In this document: piece after piece, positions 26,514 to 33,822 of the stretch
Layout of the letters: every line of letters begins with the position of its first letter
Position numbering within the stretch: the stretch's first letter is position 1
Source of the DNA: Paenibacillus sp. FSL R5-0345
Lineage (GTDB): Bacteria > Bacillota > Bacilli > Paenibacillales > Paenibacillaceae
Assembly: GCF_000758585.1 (NCBI RefSeq)
Contig: NZ_CP009281.1
Location: 1,984,001-2,048,000 of the forward strand
DNA length: 64,000 nucleotides
Reading direction: 5' to 3'
Made by a program: the position numbers and the translations under genes
The notes under the pieces: generated by a model
Database searches by the model: none
Seen by the model: only the letters and a program-made list of their open reading frames with translations
Told to the model about the DNA's origin: nothing

Positions 26514-29081
26514 ATGGAACAGATTGAACGTAAGTTTCAGGAGAAGATGAGTTTGGCTCAGGCACGTGCAACGCAGTTATTTCAAATCTTTGAACAGGAC
26601 TTGACAGAAGAAGAAATAATTGCACTTAAGTATCTCTATGCGTACATGCCAGTGAATGATTTGGCGGATTACAATGGTGAGCTTTTCTTGAATCATGTGA
26701 GAACGACACTAAAGATTCGCCGAGATATGCCATGGCAAGTCCCAGATCATATATTTTTACATTTCGTACTGCCCTACCGTGTTAATACCGAAAATATTGA
26801 AGAACACCGCCAAATTCTTCATGAACAATTAGCAGAACGAACTAGTAAGTTGTCCATGACGGAAGCCATTCTGGAGACAAATTACTGGTGTCATGAGGTG
26901 GCAACGTATATTGGGAGTGATTTGCGGACGATTTCACCATTATCGATGATTCGAAATGCACGCGGTCGTTGCGGTGAAGAATCCACACTAGCTGTGGCAG
27001 CCCTTCGCAGTATAGGTATACCTGCACGTCAAGTGTATACGCCACGTTGGGCACATTGTGATGATAACCACGCATGGGTGGAGGCATGGGCAGACGGTGA
27101 ATGGTATTTTATTGGGGCTTGTGAGCCGGAAGCCCGTCCTAATCAAGGATGGTTTGGACCTCCAGCGCGTAGAGCAATGTTAATTAACACGCGTATTCTC
27201 GCTAATTATCAAGGTCCAGAAGATATTACGCTTGCAGATGAGTGGTTCACTGAAATTAATGTATTGGAAAATTACGCATCCACGCGGGCAATTACGATTC
27301 ATGTGAAAGATGAATTCGGACAGTCTGTGCAGGATGCAGAAGTACAGTTCCAAGTGTATAACATGGCGGAATTTTTCCCAATTGCCATCCTTCCTACCAA
27401 TGCTCAAGGAGAAGCAACTTTCAAAACAGGTCTCGGTGACCTCATGATTCGTGCGGCGAAGGGTGGTACTTGGGGGGAACTGAAAATTTCAGTGGCGGAC
27501 AGTGAATGCGTTGAGCTTGTACTGAATCAAGAAAATCAGCCCGCTGCAGGAACGATTGCCGATTATGATATGGTTCCACCTCCAGCGTGTGAAGGTGAGG
27601 TAATAGAGGAACTGTCTGAAATTCGTATCCAGCGACATAATGAACGTTTGGAGGAAGGGATCTCAATCCGTGCGAAATATGAAGCGACTTTTGTGACAGA
27701 AGAAGCAGCGAGGAAGCTCGGGGAAACACTGGGTCTCCCGGAAGATCGTGTATGGGCAGTGCTTCAGAAGGCACGTGGTAACAGTGTAGAGATAGCCGCA
27801 TTTCTGGAGGTAGCCACATCCGTGTATGGAGAATGGGCTTTACGGTTATTGGAATGTAGTAATGACAAGGATTTAATTGACACATTTATTCCTACTCTTA
27901 CAGATCATGTGGCTGGTGCGCTTGCTGTACGTGGTGAGCTCACAGAGGAAGTGTTCGTTCCCTACATTCTGCGTCCTCGTGTTCACTACGAGATGATTAC
28001 ACCGTATCGTACATTTTTCCAACAAGCTTTCACTTCGGATGAAGTGGCATTGTTCCGTAAGGACCCAACGAAGCTGGTTCAATTCATAGATGAAACGTGG
28101 GATATATGGACAGACCTTCCGAATCTGAAAGGGAAGGGAACAGCAGTGGGTACCTTTGAATTGCGCGTAGGCGATCGCAGTTCCCTGGATATCATGTTCG
28201 TATCAATTTGTCGTAGTTTAGGAATCCCAGCGCGAATTCATCCCATTGAATCCAAGCCGCAATTTATGGTGAATCATATTTTCGTGGATGCTCAATTTAC
28301 CAAAGGCGTTGTTGGAGGCGGGATAGAATTAGCGAATGGCACTCTCATACTTCAGCGTGATCAGGGTGCAGGGACAATCCAACCAACGGCTTCATACTAT
28401 GAGAATTTCACATTAGCTCGGCTGGAGAACGGTTTTTATAAAACCTTATGTTACCCGCATGGCGCAAATGACCTATATGATACACCACTTGAGGTTGAGC
28501 AGGGAGCGTACCGTCTGACGACAGGCGTACGATTAAAAGATGGTACTGTGCTTATCAAGTTCACTTATTTTCATATTGCAGAAGGGGAAGAGACGAAGCT
28601 GGTCATGAAATATCGTCAATCTACATTGGAAATTCCAGTGTACGGCAAGGTGGAACGACTCAAGCAGCTGACCTCATGGGCAGGAGTAGAACAGACTTTC
28701 GCAGATCTTATTGGTGGAAAGGGCGCCTATGTCGCTTGGCTGGAGCCGGAACGAGAGCCTTCAAAGCATCTACTTCGTGAACTCTCTGAGCTGAAGCATG
28801 AGTTCAATGTGCTAGGTGCTCCCATCATTCTTATTATTGGTGATAAGCAATGGGCAGCTTCGTTTCATCCCGAGGACTATCCAGATCTTCCTGCAAATGC
28901 AGTGTTTGTACGTGATTCAACGTATAATCTATTGCCCGAATTATTTGCATCGTCCCAAGCGAGTGAAGCGGGCTTCCCGCATCTTATGATTGTGGACCGT
29001 GAAGATCAGATTCGTTACATGTCATCAGGATATAAGATTGCAGCGAGCAAGGAAGCGATTCAAATCTTAACAAGGGTGTGA
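26514..29081 (+). CDS. Large transglutaminase/PNGase-fold protein of a glycan-degradation operon
   Basis: An 855-residue cytoplasmic protein. The transglutaminase-like core (about 140-210) holds GRCGEES with Cys153, then DDNHAWVEAW with His186, then WYFIGACEPE. This order matches transglutaminase-superfamily peptide:N-glycanases (RCGE...HVWTE...W..CDxCE, from memory). However, the residue aligned with the catalytic Asp appears to be Gly201, with Glu204 three residues on. An Ig-like region (about 258-340) follows. A second, degenerate copy of the core (about 550-595) keeps SLGIPARI but has Arg555 where Cys is expected. A thioredoxin-like region ends the chain (about 765-855). No signal peptide. 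Related large proteins occur in Bacteroides (recollection). Deglycosylation of glycopeptides is a hypothesis; another amidase or transferase reaction, or a binding role, is possible. Confidence 0.72.
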   Translation: MEQIERKFQEKMSLAQARATQLFQIFEQDLTEEEIIALKYLYAYMPVNDLADYNGELFLNHVRTTLKIRRDMPWQVPDHIFLHFVLPYRVNTENIEEHRQILHEQLAERTSKLSMTEAILETNYWCHEVATYIGSDLRTISPLSMIRNARGRCGEESTLAVAALRSIGIPARQVYTPRWAHCDDNHAWVEAWADGEWYFIGACEPEARPNQGWFGPPARRAMLINTRILANYQGPEDITLADEWFTEINVLENYASTRAITIHVKDEFGQSVQDAEVQFQVYNMAEFFPIAILPTNAQGEATFKTGLGDLMIRAAKGGTWGELKISVADSECVELVLNQENQPAAGTIADYDMVPPPACEGEVIEELSEIRIQRHNERLEEGISIRAKYEATFVTEEAARKLGETLGLPEDRVWAVLQKARGNSVEIAAFLEVATSVYGEWALRLLECSNDKDLIDTFIPTLTDHVAGALAVRGELTEEVFVPYILRPRVHYEMITPYRTFFQQAFTSDEVALFRKDPTKLVQFIDETWDIWTDLPNLKGKGTAVGTFELRVGDRSSLDIMFVSICRSLGIPARIHPIESKPQFMVNHIFVDAQFTKGVVGGGIELANGTLILQRDQGAGTIQPTASYYENFTLARLENGFYKTLCYPHGANDLYDTPLEVEQGAYRLTTGVRLKDGTVLIKFTYFHIAEGEETKLVMKYRQSTLEIPVYGKVERLKQLTSWAGVEQTFADLIGGKGAYVAWLEPEREPSKHLLRELSELKHEFNVLGAPIILIIGDKQWAASFHPEDYPDLPANAVFVRDSTYNLLPELFASSQASEAGFPHLMIVDREDQIRYMSSGYKIAASKEAIQILTRV

Positions 29082-29085
29082 AAGG

Positions 29086-30129
29086 ATGGATCAACAGATG
29101 ATTGTAGCAGGCTACGTGAGTGATTCCAAACTATCTGAGTTATCGGGTGACCACTTGATGAAGTTAACGCATCTCAACGTTGCATTTGGTTATGTGAAAG
29201 ATGATCAGATTACAACAGCACATTTGAAATGCACGAACCAGCTACAAGAGATGAAAGCGATGTATCCGAATCTGACGCTGATGCTCTCCGTAGGCGGATG
29301 GGGGAATGGGGGCTTCTCTGAGGCTGCCTCTACCGAAGAAGGACGTCAGAAATTTGCAGCGTCGGCTGTGCAAGTGGTAACAGATTTCCCGTTCGATGGA
29401 ATCGATTTGGATTGGGAATATCCTTGTTACAGTGAAGCGGATATTAAATCGTCGCCGGATGATAAATGCAATTTCACACTGCTATTAAAGGCGATTCGAG
29501 ATGCACTGGATGTGAAAGGTACAGCGGATAGCAGACATTACTTGCTTACAATTGCGGCAGGTGCTGATCAGTATTATATTGATGGCACCGAGATGGATCA
29601 AGTACAGCAATATTTGGATTTTATACAGCTGATGACCTACGATATGCGTGGCGGTTTCCAGATTCTAACGGGACATCATACGAATTTATTTCATACGACA
29701 GGAGATTTGTATCGTATCAGTACAGAGGCATCGGTGAATATGTTCATTCAGGCAGGCGTTCCCCGAGAGAAAATCGTCATTGGCGTGGCGTTCTATTCCC
29801 GAATGTGGAAGCAGGTGCCGGATAAGAATCATGGATTTCTACAAATGGCGGGCACAACGGGTGGCTATGGCCCAGAATATACAGAGCTGTTTGCTAATTA
29901 CATCAATCAGAATGGCTACACACGACATTGGGACGATGAGGCCAAAGCACCGTTTTTATTTAATGGAGACACGTTTATTTCCTACGATGACGTGGATTCG
30001 ATTACACATAAATGTGAGTATGTCAAACGTGAAAAACTTGCGGGTGCCATGTTCTGGGAATATAGCTGTGATAAGACACACACGTTGCTTGATGCACTGT
30101 ATGCAGGCTTATATGAGAGCGTGAAGTGA
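29086..30129 (+). CDS. GH18 family glycosidase, cytoplasmic (chitinase-type or endo-beta-N-acetylglucosaminidase)
   Basis: A 347-residue family 18 enzyme made essentially of the TIM barrel. The catalytic motif DGIDLDWEYP is present with the acid Glu111 and Asp109. SVGGWG on strand 3 and QLMTYDMRGG on strand 6 are also seen. There is no signal peptide, so extracellular chitin is an unlikely substrate. In this operon, cleavage between the two core GlcNAc residues of an imported N-glycan, or of chitobiose-containing fragments, is more plausible; this is inference, because the motif wording is closer to chitinases than to known endo-glycosidases such as EndoF. It starts four bases after the previous stop. 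Confidence 0.85.
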   Translation: MDQQMIVAGYVSDSKLSELSGDHLMKLTHLNVAFGYVKDDQITTAHLKCTNQLQEMKAMYPNLTLMLSVGGWGNGGFSEAASTEEGRQKFAASAVQVVTDFPFDGIDLDWEYPCYSEADIKSSPDDKCNFTLLLKAIRDALDVKGTADSRHYLLTIAAGADQYYIDGTEMDQVQQYLDFIQLMTYDMRGGFQILTGHHTNLFHTTGDLYRISTEASVNMFIQAGVPREKIVIGVAFYSRMWKQVPDKNHGFLQMAGTTGGYGPEYTELFANYINQNGYTRHWDDEAKAPFLFNGDTFISYDDVDSITHKCEYVKREKLAGAMFWEYSCDKTHTLLDALYAGLYESVK

Positions 30130-30144
30130 GCTACCTGTTCAATT

Positions 30145-30209
30145 AGTTAAGAAACATGATACTTCAGTCAACAAACGTTAGATTCAGGATAAATTCCCTT
30201 TTAATGCGC
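30145..30209 (+). repeat. Dispersed repeat, copy B (46 identical bases, then diverging)
   Basis: Positions 30145-30190 are identical to 16249-16294 and in the same orientation. It occupies the only sizeable gap (174 bases) inside the glycan operon, between GH18 and GH130. It could be an insertion remnant, an internal promoter or operator, or an RNA-processing element. Confidence 0.8.
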
Positions 30210-30303
30210 TTTATTATGATTTAAAGTAGGGGTGCAAGTAGGGTTAGATATCCTGAAAACGTTGTTGCAGATCACAATTGTATACATGGAAGGAGTTTAT
30301 GAA

Positions 30304-31296
30304 ATGAGCAAAATAATTGGTGAAGCACTATCAAATATTCCTTGGCAGGATAAGCCGAGTGGCTATAACGCTCCAGTGTGGCGGTATACCCATAATCCGA
30401 TTATTCAGCGAGATGCACAGTTAAACTCGAACAGTATTTTTAATTCCGCGGTGATTCCTTTTGAAGAGGGATATGCAGGGGTATTCCGTTGTGACTCCAG
30501 ATCTGTAAGTATGGACATATTCGCTGGCTTCAGTCAGGACGGGCTTCAATGGGAGATTAATGAGAATCCGATCCACTTCGAAGGCGACGAATATGTAACA
30601 AAGCGGGAGTATCGTTACGATCCACGCGTCTGCAAAATCGAGGATAAATATTATGTTTCTTGGTGCAATGGATACCATGGTCCTACAATTGGTCTCGCAT
30701 ATACGTATGATTTCAAAACCTTTCACCAATTAGAAAACGCTTTCCTGCCATACAACCGGAATGGTGTATTATTTCCACGCAAAATAAATGGCAAATATGC
30801 CATGTTAAGCCGCCCAAGTGATACGGGGCATACACCATTTGGAGATATTTTTTTTAGTGAGAGCCCTGACCTGACGTATTGGGGAAAGCATCGTTACGTG
30901 ATGGGTACGATCAATTCGGACGCTTCTGCATGGCAATCGAAGAAAATTGGTCCAGGGCCGATCCCAATTGAAACAGATCGTGGATGGTTGTTGATCTATC
31001 ATGGTGTAATAAATACGTGTAACGGGTTCGTATATCGGATGGGTGTTGCTTTATTAGATTTGTATGAGCCATGGAAGGTGTTAGCACGTTCACGAAATTA
31101 TATTCTCGGACCTGAGACATTGTATGAGTGTGTAGGAGATGTGCCGAATGTCACCTTCCCTTGCGCAGCACTTTCGGATGGCGATACAGGCCGAATTGCA
31201 ATTTACTATGGCTGTGCTGATACCGTAACAGGCGTAGCCTTCACAACTGTGGATGAGTTGTTCGACTATATGGATAAGTATCCGCTCCAGAATTAG
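30304..31296 (+). CDS. GH130 phosphorylase, probably beta-1,4-mannosyl-N-acetylglucosamine phosphorylase
   Basis: A 330-residue five-bladed beta-propeller enzyme of family 130. Family landmarks are NPIIQRD near the N-terminus, [20 protein letters not shown], the catalytic-acid segment YRYDPRV with Asp106, and a phosphate-site region [20 protein letters not shown]. The position of the acid (Asp104 in the characterised gut enzyme UhgbMP, from memory) supports the mannosyl-GlcNAc clade. The expected reaction is Man-beta-1,4-GlcNAc plus phosphate to alpha-mannose-1-phosphate plus GlcNAc, saving ATP at the N-glycan core. ATG 30304 follows AAGGAG at eight bases; a longer frame from 30232 crosses the intergenic region and lacks a ribosome site. 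Confidence 0.85.
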   Translation: MSKIIGEALSNIPWQDKPSGYNAPVWRYTHNPIIQRDAQLNSNSIFNSAVIPFEEGYAGVFRCDSRSVSMDIFAGFSQDGLQWEINENPIHFEGDEYVTKREYRYDPRVCKIEDKYYVSWCNGYHGPTIGLAYTYDFKTFHQLENAFLPYNRNGVLFPRKINGKYAMLSRPSDTGHTPFGDIFFSESPDLTYWGKHRYVMGTINSDASAWQSKKIGPGPIPIETDRGWLLIYHGVINTCNGFVYRMGVALLDLYEPWKVLARSRNYILGPETLYECVGDVPNVTFPCAALSDGDTGRIAIYYGCADTVTGVAFTTVDELFDYMDKYPLQN

Positions 31297-31349
31297 TAGA
31301 GAAGGCGAAGCGTCGTGGCAAGTATAAATAACCATAGGGAGAGATCGCA

Positions 31350-33794
31350 ATGTCCGCCAAAAGACCTTGGAAGATATACGCAATTCATCATTCTCATACA
31401 GATATCGGGTATACAGAGCGTCAAGAGAAAATTCAGCAATATCATGTCAATTTCATTCGCCAGGTCCTGCATATTTTACGGGAAAGCAAATCGGGACGTC
31501 ATCCGGAATGGCAAGGCTTTAAGTGGGTCTGTGAGACATTTTGGCCGATTGAAACTTTCCTGAAGCAGGCGACAGAGCAAGAGAAGATAGAGTTCGCTGA
31601 AGGCGTGAGACAGGGAGCAATCGGGTTGTCGGGGACTTATCTAAATATGACAGAATTAATTGGTAAAGAGCTGTTCCAATCGATGATTGCGCGGGTGTGT
31701 GATTACGGACAGTCCATTCAAATTCCTGTAACATCGGCAATGACAGCAGATATTAACGGTTTTAGCTGGGGATATGGTCAGGTATTGCTGGATGCTGGGA
31801 TTCAGAACCTGTCCACCTGTATTCATACGCATCATGGAATGTTTCCTTGCTGGAAGAAGCAGCAGCCGTTCTGGTGGGAGATGCCTTCAGGGGATCGCCT
31901 GTTGACGTGGAGCGGAGAGCATTATGTGTTCGGAAATGATCTGGGGCTGGTACCTGGCATGGGTGGAAAATATACAATTAAAGATGAATTCGATATGAGC
32001 AAGGGCGCGGATTTTGAAATAGCTGAACAACGGATCGGGCGTTATATCGATCGTCTGACAGAGGATGGCTATGCATTTGATTTCTTTCCGGCGATGTTCT
32101 CAGGCTTGCCTACGGATAATAACCCGCCAAATGCGGCGGCAATAGAGTTTATCCAACAATGGAACACCAAGCATGGGGACCGGATTTTAATTCAAATGGC
32201 AACGCTAGATGACTTCTTTGCAGAAGTCCGTGCCCATGCAGCACAGCGCCCGGAAGATATTCCTGTCTATCGCGGAGATTGGCCAGATTGGTGGACGGAT
32301 GGGGTTGGCTCGACACCAAAGCATGTACAAGTATTCCGTGAGGCGCAGCGGGTGTACCAGAAGGTAAGAAGACTAGATCCTAATTATGACATCATTTCCC
32401 CGGAAGCTATTAAGGAAATGGAATATCAATTAACGATGTTCGCTGAGCACACATGGGGCTATCATTCTTCCATTTCGGAGCCTTGGAACCCGTTTGTTCA
32501 GGAGCTGGGCTTGCGTAAGGAGTCATTTGCTGCAAATGCGAGCACCGCTGCACATCGCGCATTGTACGAAATCCTTGAAGCCAAGGGAGATGCACTGCTT
32601 GCACCGGGTCGGCCGATGAAGTTCAAAATTTGCAATCCTTACAGCTATGTTCAGGAGGATCATGCTCATCTTATTCTTGAGGGTTGGTATTACGAGCAGA
32701 TTAAAGAAGGGTTTGAGGTGCGTGATTTCAATACAGGTGAGGTGCTCTCATCTCAACTGCGTCTTGCGCATCGCGGGGTTATTGTAACCATTCCGGTCAT
32801 GCTGGAGCCTCAGGAAGAAAAAGTGCTTCATATCGTAGCGGTTAAGCCAACAATCAAAACCGCATATATGAACGATTATGTGGCATCGGATCGTGTATTG
32901 GATTTGGATGTTACCCATGAAGTAAAGGACTTCCATGTGACATCCACATATGCTGAAACACCATTTGTACGTATTGAATGGAAGAAGGGTGAAGGAATCA
33001 CCTCTTGGAAGGATAAGGAGACTGGACAGGAGCTGCTACGTGCAGACCGGAACCATCATGCATTCACACCGGTATATGATGTTACGCCAGCCACAAAGGT
33101 GGTCGAAATGACGGAGGTTCGTCGTCTTATGGGCCGTAATCGGAAAGGTCCGAATGCGATTGTATCTACAGGTGTGTTGACAAGTGCAGAAATTGTTGGA
33201 CAGGGAGAGCTTTATAGCATGATTCAATTGACCTATGAAGTCTCCGGTTGTGAGCATTATTCCTTATTCTTAACCGTGTATGCGGATCGTCCTCGTGTCG
33301 ACGTGTCGGTACGGATGCATAAGGAAAGTGTATGGAAGCCTGAGAATTTGTATATTTCACTTCCGTTTGGCGGCGCATTGACAACCTCTACGCAGGAGCT
33401 GTGGGTAGATAAGATGGATGCACTAACTCGTCTGCGCAAGGATCAATTACCAGGCAGCTTGGCCGATTATACGGCTGTTGGCGAAGGTGCTGCATACATT
33501 TCAAAGGAGCAAGGTATTGTGATTGCGATGCCAGACACTCCGTTGATTCAAGTGGGTGCTTTAGAGCATAAATATCGTCTACTTAATGGCGATGCAAGAC
33601 TGGAACAGGACCCTGCGCACTTGTACGCCTGGGTGATGAATAACTATTGGGAAACCAACTTTGCAGCTACGCTTGGCGGCTTCTATGAATTCCGCTATTA
33701 CATTACATGGGGGGAGAAGTTTAACAACCCTGAAGTATCGTTCGACATGTGTCGGGGGATGAATGCCGGAATCCTGGCGTGGAGACAATTCTAG
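31350..33794 (+). CDS. Divergent GH38-like alpha-mannosidase
   Basis: An 814-residue cytoplasmic protein. The N-terminal segment IYAIHHSHTDIGYTERQEK has the H-x-D metal ligand pair (His16, Asp18) of GH38 alpha-mannosidases. The nucleophile-type segment is TADINGFSWGYGQ, and a later His-rich stretch (CIHTHHGMFPCW) could add metal ligands. The C-terminal half (about 420-814) is a beta-sandwich with KFKICNPYSY, as in the GH38 C-terminal domain. Overall similarity to classic GH38 enzymes is limited, and it may correspond to the DUF5054 branch (recollection). In this operon it would trim alpha-linked mannose. The exact linkage cannot be said. Confidence 0.75.
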   Translation: MSAKRPWKIYAIHHSHTDIGYTERQEKIQQYHVNFIRQVLHILRESKSGRHPEWQGFKWVCETFWPIETFLKQATEQEKIEFAEGVRQGAIGLSGTYLNMTELIGKELFQSMIARVCDYGQSIQIPVTSAMTADINGFSWGYGQVLLDAGIQNLSTCIHTHHGMFPCWKKQQPFWWEMPSGDRLLTWSGEHYVFGNDLGLVPGMGGKYTIKDEFDMSKGADFEIAEQRIGRYIDRLTEDGYAFDFFPAMFSGLPTDNNPPNAAAIEFIQQWNTKHGDRILIQMATLDDFFAEVRAHAAQRPEDIPVYRGDWPDWWTDGVGSTPKHVQVFREAQRVYQKVRRLDPNYDIISPEAIKEMEYQLTMFAEHTWGYHSSISEPWNPFVQELGLRKESFAANASTAAHRALYEILEAKGDALLAPGRPMKFKICNPYSYVQEDHAHLILEGWYYEQIKEGFEVRDFNTGEVLSSQLRLAHRGVIVTIPVMLEPQEEKVLHIVAVKPTIKTAYMNDYVASDRVLDLDVTHEVKDFHVTSTYAETPFVRIEWKKGEGITSWKDKETGQELLRADRNHHAFTPVYDVTPATKVVEMTEVRRLMGRNRKGPNAIVSTGVLTSAEIVGQGELYSMIQLTYEVSGCEHYSLFLTVYADRPRVDVSVRMHKESVWKPENLYISLPFGGALTTSTQELWVDKMDALTRLRKDQLPGSLADYTAVGEGAAYISKEQGIVIAMPDTPLIQVGALEHKYRLLNGDARLEQDPAHLYAWVMNNYWETNFAATLGGFYEFRYYITWGEKFNNPEVSFDMCRGMNAGILAWRQF

Positions 33795-33822
33795 TTCATG
33801 TGAACGGGAGGAATTGTAAGCT

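Noticed and set aside
27442..27885. A 147-codon minus-strand frame inside the transglutaminase-fold gene
   Set aside because: Antisense shadow of a well-supported gene; the sequence is His/Pro-rich and has no family resemblance.
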